A stretch of 19,976 bases of DNA from an uncultured Acetatifactor sp. Its GTDB lineage: Bacteria; Bacillota; Clostridia; Lachnospirales; Lachnospiraceae. Positions 1 to 6,871 of this stretch are shown here, in pieces. The stretch is taken from positions 1 to 19,976 of the forward strand of contig CAJUAP010000069.1 of the NCBI GenBank assembly GCA_910584435.1. The letters run 5' to 3'. The notes below the pieces were generated by a model. That model was not told the origin of the DNA, made no database searches, and saw only the letters and a list, made by a program, of their open reading frames with translations. Made by a program: the position numbers and the translations under genes. Positions within the stretch are counted from its first letter, which is position 1. Every line of letters begins with the position of its first letter.

Positions 1-138
1 GTTAAAAAACTGCAAATGCGTATCGTAAAGGCTCATCAACAGGGCAGGACAGGCAGGGTGAAATCTTTGCAGTGGCTGCTCACACACTCTTTTTATGGAC
101 GTGCTTTAGCTGTAAGAAGGGTAACGAGTAATAAGTGA
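1..138 (+). pseudogene. group II intron reverse transcriptase/maturase, N-terminal fragment (enters from window edge)
   Basis: Frame 1 reads without a stop from the window edge to a TGA at 136-138. It gives about 45 residues that match the N-terminal region of LtrA-type group II intron proteins: a VKKLQ..RIVKA segment, then LQWLLTHSF and ALAVRRVTSNK just before the stop. In intact proteins this block leads into the reverse transcriptase palm domain (knowledge of the family). Here everything downstream is missing and the reading runs directly into an unrelated receiver-domain scrap. I infer a dead remnant of a retroelement. The intron RNA domains V and VI are not visible in the window, and the 5' end lies outside it. 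Confidence 0.75.
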
Positions 139-302
139 TCTCGACCTGCCGGACGGTTCCGGCATGGACTTTCTGGACGAGGTGCGGGCCGCAGACAAGG
201 AGCTGCCTTTTATTCTGGTGTCCTGCCATGATAAAGAGGACTACGAACAGGAGGCCAAGCAACGGGGCGCGACGCTGTGTATGGACAAAATGAAAGGGAT
301 GC
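131..302 (+). pseudogene. response-regulator receiver domain fragment
   Basis: The frame containing ATG 164 reads ISDLDLPDGSGMDFLDEVR, then ELPFILVSCHD and QRGATLCMDKM. This is the middle of a CheY-like receiver: the phospho-acceptor Asp loop (D-L-D-L-P-D-G), helix 4, the beta-4 strand with its conserved Ser, and a Lys-containing loop. The first third of the domain and any output domain are absent, and no ribosome site precedes ATG 164. The frame runs on to a TGA at 356-358, but homology appears to end near 300, where the integrase frame takes over. I infer a piece of a two-component regulator caught between two other element fragments, not a functional gene. Confidence 0.6.
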
Positions 303-731
303 TGCTACAGGAGGGCAGCTTCGGTTTCGGATTATGTGGTTGCCAATCGAGATGGTGAACCGTTGTCCTATACGCAGTTCAAACGGCTTTGGCAGTATAT
401 CGTTACAAGAACGGTCAAGGAACGCGCCTATTATCGGTATGAAGATGGAAAGCGCGTAAAGCATACGGTTACACCGGTTCTCGGAGAAAAAGCGGCCCAT
501 AATGGCAGAGTAGTTTACAGCCTGGATTTTGAAGTGACGCCGCACCAGCTACGACATACTTATATCACAAATCTGATTCATTCATCGGTGGACCCCAAAA
601 CGGTCCAATACCTGGCAGGCCATGAAAACAGTAAAATCACTATGGACATTTACGCCAAGGTCAAATACAATAGGCCAGATCAGCTTGTGAGAGCTATGGG
701 CGGTGCATTTGCCCAATGGGATGCTGTATAA
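294..731 (+). pseudogene. tyrosine recombinase (phage/ICE integrase), C-terminal catalytic fragment
   Basis: An open frame from 294, just after an in-frame TGA at 291, to the TAA at 729-731 encodes the C-terminal half of a lambda-type integrase. Seen directly are the H-x-x-R box (TPHQLRHTY, His codon 543, Arg codon 552), the following histidine of LAGHEN (codon 621) and the nucleophilic tyrosine in MDIYAKV (codon 651). The N-terminal SAM-like DNA-binding domain and the first catalytic Arg region are missing. The only initiator near the start of homology is a GTG at 336 without a clear ribosome site. The fragment keeps the strand-cleaving residues but should be inactive. It marks the edge of a former integrative element beside the rpsF operon. 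Confidence 0.8.
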
Positions 732-750
732 GATAAAACAGAAAACACAG

Positions 751-780
751 AAAGAGCGAGGCAAGGATGTCTCGCTCTTT
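751..780 (+). terminator. intrinsic terminator after integrase fragment
   Basis: A perfect 10 bp stem (AAAGAGCGAG at 751-760 with CTCGCTCTTT at 771-780) has a 10 nt loop and ends in a T-rich 3' arm followed by GCTTT. It lies 20 bp after the integrase stop codon, as expected for the terminator of the former element. Confidence 0.7.
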
Positions 781-877
781 GCTTTACGCTGGCCGTATCT
801 TTGATTAAATTGGGACTTTCTGATAAAAAGGGAGTGTAGGTACATAGGCCGCACATTTCAAGAAAGGAAGGTCCAAA

Positions 878-982
878 ATGGCTAAAAAGAAAACGGAGAT
901 TCCAAAGTACCTGGTACAGACATTAGCGCTGCAGGACTTCAGTTATCTGATTGATCCCAAGGGAGATTGTACTTTTGAATAA
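878..982 (+). CDS. orphan small ORF, 34 aa, possibly truncated
   Basis: ATG 878 is preceded at good spacing by a purine-rich ribosome site (AAGAAAGGAAGG, 860-871). The frame runs 34 codons to TAA 980-982. The product starts MAKKKTEIPKYLVQTLALQ and ends SYLIDPKGDCTFE. It is basic at the N-terminus and has no recognisable domain. Proteins with this sort of lysine-rich start and an abrupt end beside integrase debris are often the heads of longer element-encoded ORFs, so truncation is likely, but I do not recognise the family. It lies between the integrase terminator and the rpsF promoter. The evidence is the ribosome site and frame only. Confidence 0.35.
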   Translation: MAKKKTEIPKYLVQTLALQDFSYLIDPKGDCTFE

Positions 983-1024
983 GATTATCAATGACGAGAA
1001 AGTAGAAAAATTTCATTTGTCCTC

Positions 1025-1053
1025 TTGTAATACCGGCAGATTTATGATATCAT
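1025..1053 (+). promoter_or_regulatory. sigma-A promoter of the rpsF operon
   Basis: A -35 TTGTAA (1025-1030) and a -10 TATCAT (1048-1053) are separated by exactly 17 bp. The predicted start near 1060 gives a leader of about 65 nt ahead of rpsF. Confidence 0.6.
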
Positions 1054-1080
1054 AGTTAATTGTGATGAATCAAATTCCTT

Positions 1081-1099
1081 GCTCACATGGAATGTGGGC
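1081..1099 (+). promoter_or_regulatory. hairpin in rpsF 5' leader
   Basis: GCTCACA (1081-1087) pairs with TGTGGGC (1093-1099) through seven pairs, one of them G-U, around a five-base loop. The hairpin sits about 25 nt before the rpsF start codon. Leaders of rpsF in many bacteria carry an S6:S18-binding autoregulatory hairpin. The position fits, but I do not see the diagnostic CCG bulge here, so the role is only possible. Confidence 0.3.
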
Positions 1100-1124
1100 C
1101 AGAGACCAAAAGGAGGTAACAAGC

Positions 1125-1415
1125 ATGAACAAGTATGAATTAGCCGTAGTTGTGTCCGCTAAGATTGAAGATGAAGAAAGAAATGCCGTTGTTGATAAGT
1201 GCAAGGCTTTGATCGAGAGATTCGGCGGCACCATCACAGAAGTGGATGATTGGGGCAAGAAGAGACTTGCTTACGAGATCCAGAAGATGAAGGAAGCTTT
1301 CTACTATTTCATCAGGTTTGACGCTGAAAGCACTGCTCCTGCAGAGATTGAGAGCCGTGTAAGCATTATGGACAACGTCATCAGATACTTGATTGTCAGA
1401 CAAGACGAGGCTTAA
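1125..1415 (+). CDS. rpsF: 30S ribosomal protein bS6
   Basis: This gene encodes a 96-residue protein starting MNKYELAVVVSAKIEDEE. It has the typical alternating strand-helix pattern of S6 and the family segment TEVDDWGKKRLAYEIQKMKEA, then YLIVRQDEA at the end. S6 binds the 30S platform with S18. ATG 1125 was chosen because a strong AAAGGAGG site (about 1108-1116) sits just upstream. An in-frame ATG at 1062 would add 21 residues unlike S6 and would begin at the predicted transcription start. It is first in a three-gene operon with ssb, 20 bp downstream, and rpsR, the conserved bacterial arrangement. Length and sequence look normal. Confidence 0.96.
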   Translation: MNKYELAVVVSAKIEDEERNAVVDKCKALIERFGGTITEVDDWGKKRLAYEIQKMKEAFYYFIRFDAESTAPAEIESRVSIMDNVIRYLIVRQDEA

Positions 1416-1435
1416 TTAGAAAGCGAGAGTATAGT

Positions 1436-1915
1436 ATGAATAAAGTAATTCTTATGGGACGTTTGACCAGAGATCCTGAAGTCAGATATTCACAGGGCGC
1501 AAGCCAGACTTCGGTAGCCCGTTTTTCGGTGGCCGTTGACAGGCGGTTTAAGCGTGACGGTGACCCTGATGCGGATTTCTTTAACTGTACTGCATTTGGC
1601 AAGCAGGCAGAGTTTATTGAGAAATATCTGCATAAGGGTACGAAGATTGTTTTGTGCGGCAGAGTGCAGAATGATAATTATACCAATAAGGATGGTCAGA
1701 TGGTATACAGTGTCCGTATTATGGTAGACGAGATTGAATTTGCCGAGAGTAAGAATGCATCCGGCGGAGGCGGGGATAACTATAATAACGGAGGAAGCTA
1801 TAACAATGGAGGCGGCTATAATGGCGGAGGTTATAATCCGCCTGCAGCTTCCGGTGCGGGTGACGGCTTCATGAACATTCCGGACGGAATCGAAGAAGAA
1901 TTACCGTTTAACTAA
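1436..1915 (+). CDS. ssb: single-stranded DNA-binding protein
   Basis: This gene encodes a 159-residue SSB that coats single-stranded DNA during replication and repair. Residues 1-105 form the OB fold (MNKVILMGRLTRDPEVRY, FFNCTAFGKQAEFIEKYL, then the GRVQ..YTNKDGQMVYS strand region). A glycine/asparagine/tyrosine-rich linker follows (about residues 107-145), with several GGGY-type units. The acidic tip reads EEELPFN, so the usual terminal Pro-Phe is followed by one extra Asn. The family tip normally ends in Phe and docks partner proteins. The ribosome site (GAAAGCGAG) is weak, which suggests coupling to rpsF upstream. The gene lies between rpsF and rpsR as in most Firmicutes. Confidence 0.96.
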   Translation: MNKVILMGRLTRDPEVRYSQGASQTSVARFSVAVDRRFKRDGDPDADFFNCTAFGKQAEFIEKYLHKGTKIVLCGRVQNDNYTNKDGQMVYSVRIMVDEIEFAESKNASGGGGDNYNNGGSYNNGGGYNGGGYNPPAASGAGDGFMNIPDGIEEELPFN

Positions 1916-1922
1916 GTCCGTG

Positions 1923-1966
1923 CTGCCCGGAAGAGGTGGAATTGGCTTCGTCCCTCTTAGCGGCAG
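1923..1966 (+). promoter_or_regulatory. ssb-rpsR intergenic hairpin with CCGG internal loop
   Basis: CTGCC (1923-1927) pairs with GGCAG (1962-1966), and AAGAGG (1931-1936) pairs with CCTCTT (1953-1958). A 3x3 internal loop (CGG opposite AGC) and a 16 nt apical loop complete it. It lies about 40 nt before the rpsR start. There is no T-run after it, so it is not an intrinsic terminator. It could stabilise or process the mRNA, or bind S6:S18. Confidence 0.5.
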
Positions 1967-2008
1967 GACGGGAAGTTTGATTATGTAAAATAGATAGGAG
2001 GCAGTGAA

Positions 2009-2275
2009 ATGGCTTATAATAAAGCAGACAAATCATCCGATGCCCCGGTTAGGAAAAAGGGCGGTGTCCGCAGAAGGAAAAAGGTATGTGTATTCTGCGG
2101 CAAAGATAATGTAATTGATTACAAGGATACCAATAAGCTGAAGAGATATGTTTCCGAGAGGGGTAAGATTCTGCCCCGCCGTATCACAGGTAATTGTGCA
2201 AAGCATCAGAGGGCGCTGACAGCAGCTATTAAGAGAGCGCGCCATGTTGCGCTTATGCCTTATGTACAGGATTAA
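2009..2275 (+). CDS. rpsR: 30S ribosomal protein bS18, zinc-binding form
   Basis: This gene encodes an 88-residue S18, partner of S6 on the 30S platform. The basic N-terminal tail (KKGGVRRRKK) leads into CVFCGKDNVIDYKD, LKRYVSERGKILPRRITG and NCAKHQRALTAAIKRARHV, all hallmark S18 segments. Cys27, Cys30, Cys63 and His66 form the metal site of the C+ (zinc-containing) paralogue type, in contrast to zinc-free versions. The start is supported by TAGGAGG at about 1994-2000. It is the last gene of the rpsF-ssb-rpsR operon and is followed 14 bp later by a terminator. Confidence 0.97.
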   Translation: MAYNKADKSSDAPVRKKGGVRRRKKVCVFCGKDNVIDYKDTNKLKRYVSERGKILPRRITGNCAKHQRALTAAIKRARHVALMPYVQD

Positions 2276-2288
2276 AACATAAGATATG

Positions 2289-2324
2289 AAAAGGCTGACT
2301 ATCTGAGAAGGTAGTCGGCTTTTC
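2289..2324 (+). terminator. intrinsic terminator of rpsF-ssb-rpsR operon
   Basis: AAAAGGCTGACTATC (2289-2303) pairs, with a few G-U pairs and one bulge, with GGTAGTCGGCTTTT (2310-2323). The loop is about six bases and the descending arm ends in a T-run (TTTTCTT). Confidence 0.85.
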
Positions 2325-2553
2325 TTATATCTGATGCAGCAGTTCGGACAGGGCAGCGGACTGTTGCGTGAATGCACACAAAACGGAAAAGAATGCGTTT
2401 TGGCACATGCATGTCTCGCAATAATTGCAAGGCGGCACACAGCCTTTGGAGAGCAGTTCTGACTTCGCGGCAGGGCTGTCAGAACTGTTGCGATTCGACA
2501 GAACATTTTTGATTTCAACAAATTAAATTGTGGCATAGTACGTAGAAATATGG
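2325..2553. other. intergenic stretch with dyad symmetries, no credible gene
   Basis: About 230 bp between the rpsR terminator and the gdpP promoter. I see no ORF with a ribosome site and family resemblance. The minus-strand frame that spans it runs antisense through rpsR and has no ribosome site. The stretch holds a palindrome GCAATAATTGC (2419-2429) and a perfect 10 bp inverted repeat CAGTTCTGAC/GTCAGAACTG (2454-2463, 2478-2487) with a 14 nt loop and no clean T-run. Confidence 0.5.
2454..2487. repeat. perfect 10 bp inverted repeat upstream of gdpP
   Basis: CAGTTCTGAC and GTCAGAACTG flank a 14 nt loop. The repeat lies about 65 bp upstream of the proposed gdpP -10 element. A short T-rich stretch (ATTTTTGATTT) begins about 20 bp later, too far for a classical terminator. 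It may be a second terminator, an operator or a cruciform. Confidence 0.5.
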
Positions 2554-2559
2554 TAGAAT
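2531..2559 (+). promoter_or_regulatory. probable promoter of gdpP-rplI-dnaB (extended -10)
   Basis: TAGAAT (2554-2559) is preceded by TG at 2551-2552, giving an extended -10 of the TGnTAnAAT type. A weak -35 (TGGCAT, 2531-2536) lies 17 bp upstream. The leader to gdpP would be about 60 nt. Confidence 0.4.
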
Positions 2560-2625
2560 ATAACGTAAGGGTGCATTCGGCACATGAAAGACATGCAAGT
2601 AAAGAAGAGCATGTGAGGTATTCAT

Positions 2626-4677
2626 ATGAAAAAGAGAATCAAATTAAAAGGCCATATCAGGACATACATACAATTCTGTATCTATTTAGGTGTACTTCTT
2701 TGTGCTGTGGATGTTGCAATGTTTCTGATTGATATACGTGCGGGAGCATTACTGGCCGCATTTATTGTCGTTTATTTTGGAATTACGCTATCTCTGTATT
2801 TTTATAATAAACCTGTTATCATGAACGAGCTTATCAGTTTTGCCACGGAGTACGGACAGATTCAGCGCAAATTGCTGAGGGACATGGATCTGCCCTATGC
2901 GCTGCTGGATGATAACGGTAAGGTAATCTGGACCAATATAGCTTTTGAAACGCTGATTCATCAACCCAAGGGTTATAAGAAATCCATTACTGCACTTTTC
3001 CCTACAATTACCAGGGACCGGCTTCCTGATGACAGCGGTGTGGACGAGGCGCAATATGATTTGGAATATGAGGGAAATGAGTTCGTAGCAAAGTTCAGGA
3101 AGATTTCCCTGAAGGATATGGCGGAACACAGCGAGATGATTGATGCGGAAGGGTATGAAGGCTATCTGATTGCAGTGTATCTCTATGACGAAACGGCATT
3201 GCATATTGCACTGCAGGAGGTGGATGATCAGAGCCTGGCAGTGGGAATGGTTTATCTTGATAATTACGATGAGGCATTGGAGGGGGTGGAAGAGGTAAGG
3301 CGCTCTCTGCTGATTGCCCTGATTGACAGAAAGGTGAATAAATATATTTCTGCATATGACGGTATCTGTAAGAAGCTGGAAAAGGACAAGTATCTGGTCA
3401 TTATGCGTAAACGGGCAATTGCACAGCTGCAGGAATCACGATTTGATCTGTTGGAAGAAGTAAAAACGGTTAATATCGGAAACGAGATGGCGGTGACCAT
3501 CAGCATCGGCGTGGGACTGGATGGGCTGACCTACGCGCAGAATTATGAATTCTCCCGTAATGCCATTGATCTGGCACTTGGGAGGGGCGGTGATCAGGCG
3601 GTGATTAAGACGCCCGACAGCATTACCTATTATGGCGGTAAGAGCCAGCAGGTGGAGAAGAATACCAGGGTGAAGGCAAGGGTGAAGGCACATGCCCTCA
3701 GGGAAATCATTACCGGCAAAGATCATGTGCTGGTTATGGGGCATAGAATGCCTGACGCGGACAGCTTTGGGGCGGCAGTGGGTATTTACCGCATTGCATT
3801 GACATTGGGCCGCAAGGCACACATTGTTCTCAATGATGCAATTCCGGCCATTCAGCCCATGGTGGATTTATTCAGAAATAATCCCGAATACGAGGAGGAT
3901 ATGATCATCGGCAGCCAGCAGGCCATTGAAACGGCCGGCAATAATACAGTCCTTGTGGTAGTGGATGTGAACAAGCCCTCTATTACAGAGTGTCCGGATC
4001 TGCTTCGTTTCTGTAAATCGGTGGTGGTGCTGGATCATCACAGGCAGGGGACGGAAACCATAGAAAATGCCACCCTTTCCTATGTGGAGCCATACGCTTC
4101 TTCCGCATGTGAAATGGTTTCGGAAGTGCTGCAATACACTTACGACAATATTAAAATGAGATCGGAAGAAGCGGATTGTCTGTATGCAGGTATCATAATT
4201 GATACGAACAATTTTATGGTGAAGACAGGTGTGCGTACATTTGAAGCGGCAGCCTTTCTGCGGCGCAACGGAGCGGATGTGACACGGGTGCGCAAATTGT
4301 TCCGGGAAGATGCCACGGAGTATAAGGCCAAGGCGGATGCTGTCAGCCAGGCGGAGATATATAAACAGTCCTTTGCCATTTCTATCTGTACAGCGGAGGA
4401 TTTGCCCAGTCCTACCATTATCGGCGCTCAGGCGGCGAATGAGCTGCTGAATATCAAAGGTGTAAAGGCAAGCTTCGTTCTGACGGATTACCAGGGGAAA
4501 ATCTATATCAGCGCCCGCTCCATTGATGAAGTCAATGTGCAGATTATTATGGAACGTATGGGCGGCGGCGGACACTTAAGCACTGCGGCGTGCCAGATGG
4601 AAGGCGTCGGTATTATTGAGGCAATGGGCGTATTAAAGCGTACCATAGATAGTATGCTGGAAAACCACGAAATATGA
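2626..4677 (+). CDS. gdpP: membrane c-di-AMP phosphodiesterase GdpP (PAS-degenerate GGDEF-DHH/DHHA1)
   Basis: This gene encodes 683 residues. Two hydrophobic helices (about 13-33 and 36-58) anchor the protein. A PAS-like sensor (about 80-140, LDDNGKVIWTN) and a degenerate GGDEF domain (about 200-320) follow. The catalytic DHH part holds GHRMPDADS (His373, Asp377, Asp379), VVDVN (Asp447), LDHHR (Asp470-His471-His472) and IDTNNF (Asp526). The C-terminal DHHA1 domain ends with GGGGHLSTAACQ (646 onward). These are the metal ligands and DHHA1 glycine loop of GdpP/YybT enzymes, which hydrolyse c-di-AMP to pApA at the membrane and so affect potassium, wall and stress physiology. The order gdpP-rplI-dnaB is conserved in Firmicutes. 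The ribosome site is modest (GTGAGG). All catalytic residues are present. Confidence 0.95.
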   Translation: MKKRIKLKGHIRTYIQFCIYLGVLLCAVDVAMFLIDIRAGALLAAFIVVYFGITLSLYFYNKPVIMNELISFATEYGQIQRKLLRDMDLPYALLDDNGKVIWTNIAFETLIHQPKGYKKSITALFPTITRDRLPDDSGVDEAQYDLEYEGNEFVAKFRKISLKDMAEHSEMIDAEGYEGYLIAVYLYDETALHIALQEVDDQSLAVGMVYLDNYDEALEGVEEVRRSLLIALIDRKVNKYISAYDGICKKLEKDKYLVIMRKRAIAQLQESRFDLLEEVKTVNIGNEMAVTISIGVGLDGLTYAQNYEFSRNAIDLALGRGGDQAVIKTPDSITYYGGKSQQVEKNTRVKARVKAHALREIITGKDHVLVMGHRMPDADSFGAAVGIYRIALTLGRKAHIVLNDAIPAIQPMVDLFRNNPEYEEDMIIGSQQAIETAGNNTVLVVVDVNKPSITECPDLLRFCKSVVVLDHHRQGTETIENATLSYVEPYASSACEMVSEVLQYTYDNIKMRSEEADCLYAGIIIDTNNFMVKTGVRTFEAAAFLRRNGADVTRVRKLFREDATEYKAKADAVSQAEIYKQSFAISICTAEDLPSPTIIGAQAANELLNIKGVKASFVLTDYQGKIYISARSIDEVNVQIIMERMGGGGHLSTAACQMEGVGIIEAMGVLKRTIDSMLENHEI

Positions 4678-4710
4678 GCAGGATGATAGTAACAATTCAA
4701 ATAGGCCGCC

Positions 4711-4820
4711 GAATTTACAGATGATATGATACATATGCTGTACAGGGAATCAGAATAATTCAGGCGGAAGCATTGATGATTCAGGATAGGAATATCCGGG
4801 GAATTTCAGGATGATATGAA
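4711..4820. repeat. two imperfect 20 bp direct repeats in gdpP-rplI gap
   Basis: Positions 4711-4730 (GAATTTACAGATGATATGAT) and 4801-4820 (GAATTTCAGGATGATATGAA) match at most positions and start 90 bp apart. A shorter echo, GATTCAGGATAGGAATA, occurs between them near 4778. They fill most of the 159 bp spacer between gdpP and rplI, where I see no gene and no strong promoter. Confidence 0.4.
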
Positions 4821-4836
4821 TAGAAAGGGTTAGACG

Positions 4837-5283
4837 ATGAAGATTATATTATTGAAGGATGAGAAAAAGTTAGGCAAAAAAGGTGATATTATAGAGGCCA
4901 GCGAGGGGTATGCAAGAAATTATATTCTTCCCAGGAAGATAGGTGTGGAAGCCAGTGCGAAGAATATGAATGACCTGAAGCTTCATAAGGCGAATGAAGA
5001 AAAAATAGCAAAAGAACAATTGGATGCGGCAAAAGCGCTGGCGGCGGAATTGGAGGCAAAACAGATCATTGTCAAGATGAAAGCGGGAGAAGGCGGGAGA
5101 GCGTTTGGCTCTGTGTCAAGCAAGGAAATTGCCGCAGCCTGCCAGGAGCAGCATGGGATTGTATTGGATAAGAAAAAGATTCAGCTGACCGATAATATTA
5201 AGAGCTTTGGCGCATATGAAGTTTCTATTAAGCTCCATCCGCAGGTAACAGGAAAGATATTGGTAAAAGTCACAGAAGCTTAG
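4837..5283 (+). CDS. rplI: 50S ribosomal protein bL9
   Basis: This gene encodes a 148-residue L9 that binds 23S rRNA at the base of the L1 stalk. The N-terminal RNA-binding domain has the family signature GKKGDIIEASEGYARNYILP (about residues 13-32). A long connecting helix rich in Lys, Glu and Ala follows (about 45-75), then the C-terminal domain with GRAFGSVSSKEIA and KSFGAYEVSIKLHPQV. The start ATG follows a GAAAGGG ribosome site at about 4823-4829. It lies between gdpP and dnaB in the standard Firmicute arrangement, and dnaB begins within 40 bp of its stop. Length is normal. Confidence 0.96.
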   Translation: MKIILLKDEKKLGKKGDIIEASEGYARNYILPRKIGVEASAKNMNDLKLHKANEEKIAKEQLDAAKALAAELEAKQIIVKMKAGEGGRAFGSVSSKEIAAACQEQHGIVLDKKKIQLTDNIKSFGAYEVSIKLHPQVTGKILVKVTEA

Positions 5284-5319
5284 TATGTATGATGGAAATT
5301 CATGCCGCGGGGTGAACTG

Positions 5320-6663
5320 ATGGAAGAAAATGTACTGAAAAGAATATTGCCTCATAGCATAGAAGCGGAGCAGTCGGTCATCGGTTCTATGATGATAGAC
5401 AGAGAAGCAATTGTGGTAGCTTCCGAATTGATTACACAGGAAGATTTCTACAATAAGCAGTATGGGATTCTGTTTGAAACCATGTGCGAATTAAATAATG
5501 CGGGAAGCCCTGTGGATTTAGTTACCTTGCAGAATCGGCTGCGGGAAAAGGACGTGCCGCCGGAAGTCAGTAATCTGGAATTTGTAGGGGAGTTAATCAC
5601 GGCAGTTCCCACTTCCGCTAATATCAAGTATTATGCCAATATTGTGGCAGAGAAGTCACTGCTTCGGAAGCTGATACGCTTAAATGAAGACATTGCAAAT
5701 ACATGCTATGCCGGCAATGAGAGCCTGGAAAACATATTGGAAGATACGGAGAAGCGGGTGTTCCAGCTGGTACAAAAGCGCAGTACGGATGATTATGTGC
5801 CGATCCGCCAGGTGGTCATGAATGCTATGGACAGAATTGAAGCGGCTGCCAAAAACAGAGGAAGCGTCACGGGGATACCTACCGGTTTTCTGGATTTGGA
5901 TTACCGGACGGCGGGGATGCAGCCGTCAGATCTGGTGCTGATTGCGGCACGACCTTCCATGGGCAAGACTGCATTTGCATTGAATATTGCTCAATATGTG
6001 GCGTTCAAAAAGAATTATACAGTGGCCATATTCAGCCTGGAGATGAGCAAAGAGCAGCTGGTGAATCGAATGTTCTCTTTGGAATCCAGCGTGGATGCGC
6101 AAAAGCTTCGGACAGGCCAGTTAAATGACCAGGAATGGGAACGATTGATTGAAAGTGCAGGAGTCATAGGGAAATCCAATCTGATTATTGATGATACTCC
6201 GGGTATCAGTATTGCAGAACTTCGCTCCAAATGCCGTAAATACAAACTGGAACATAATCTGGCAATGATAATGATTGATTATCTGCAGCTGATGTCAGGG
6301 AGCGGCAAAGGGGATTCCAGGCAGCAGGAAATTTCGGATATTTCACGTTCCTTGAAGTCTGTGGCCAGGGAGTTAGGGGTACCAGTGCTGGCATTGTCGC
6401 AGCTTTCCCGTGCCGTAGAGCAGAGGCCGGATCACCGCCCTATGTTATCGGATTTACGTGAGTCCGGGGCAATTGAGCAGGATGCGGATGTAGTGATGTT
6501 TATTTATCGAGACGATTATTATAATCATGATACTGACAGGAAAGGAATCTCAGAGATTATTATTGCAAAGCAGAGAAACGGACCTATTGGTACAGTGGAA
6601 CTGGCCTGGCTGCCGGAATATACGAAATTTGCCAATTTGGAGCCGGAGGGCAGACAGATGTAG
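5320..6663 (+). CDS. dnaB: replicative DNA helicase DnaB (DnaC in Bacillus naming)
   Basis: This gene encodes a 447-residue replicative hexameric helicase. The N-terminal domain (about 8-110) has the family opening LPHSIEAEQSVIGSMM. The RecA-like C-terminal domain carries Walker A ARPSMGKTA (Gly215-Lys216-Thr217), Walker B MIMIDYLQLM (Asp320), LALSQLSRAVEQR and LRESGAIEQDADVVMFIYR. All motor motifs are intact and no intein interrupts Walker A. I chose ATG 5320 because GGGGTGA precedes it at proper spacing. An in-frame ATG at 5302 would add MPRGEL but lies upstream of that site. Third gene of the gdpP-rplI-dnaB operon. Confidence 0.96.
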   Translation: MEENVLKRILPHSIEAEQSVIGSMMIDREAIVVASELITQEDFYNKQYGILFETMCELNNAGSPVDLVTLQNRLREKDVPPEVSNLEFVGELITAVPTSANIKYYANIVAEKSLLRKLIRLNEDIANTCYAGNESLENILEDTEKRVFQLVQKRSTDDYVPIRQVVMNAMDRIEAAAKNRGSVTGIPTGFLDLDYRTAGMQPSDLVLIAARPSMGKTAFALNIAQYVAFKKNYTVAIFSLEMSKEQLVNRMFSLESSVDAQKLRTGQLNDQEWERLIESAGVIGKSNLIIDDTPGISIAELRSKCRKYKLEHNLAMIMIDYLQLMSGSGKGDSRQQEISDISRSLKSVARELGVPVLALSQLSRAVEQRPDHRPMLSDLRESGAIEQDADVVMFIYRDDYYNHDTDRKGISEIIIAKQRNGPIGTVELAWLPEYTKFANLEPEGRQM

Positions 6664-6709
6664 TTTTCATAGTTTATACGGCGGTCACTGAAATTTGCCA
6701 TACCACACG

Positions 6710-6762
6710 ACTCACAAGCGGCAGAAGCTATGAGCCGACGGCAGATTATACCGCTCGTGAGT
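6710..6762. repeat. near-perfect 12 bp inverted repeat downstream of dnaB
   Basis: ACTCACAAGCGG (6710-6721) and CCGCTCGTGAGT (6751-6762) pair with one mismatch around a 29 nt loop. TATAAT begins at 6762, directly at the edge of the right arm, but no convincing -35 precedes it. The element sits between the dnaB stop and the operon terminator, so it would be transcribed. It may protect the 3' end of the mRNA or act as an operator. Confidence 0.5.
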
Positions 6763-6789
6763 ATAATATAAGTGTGCACTATTTACAGA

Positions 6790-6820
6790 AGAGAATGGGA
6801 GAGATACTCATTCTCTTTTT
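6790..6820 (+). terminator. intrinsic terminator of gdpP-rplI-dnaB operon
   Basis: AGAGAATGGG (6790-6799) pairs with CTCATTCTCT (6807-6816, one G-U) around a 7 nt loop and is followed at once by TTTTTG. Confidence 0.85.
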
Positions 6821-6871
6821 GTATGATTAATAGATTACATTATCCGATGGTATGAGAAGAAAGGAGAAAAA

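Noticed and set aside
2033..2536. 167-codon minus-strand ORF over rpsR and the following gap
   Set aside because: Antisense to rpsR and its terminator, with no ribosome site and no recognisable domain.
3868..4575. 235-codon minus-strand ORF inside gdpP
   Set aside because: Antisense to the DHH/DHHA1 domains of gdpP, with no family resemblance or ribosome site.
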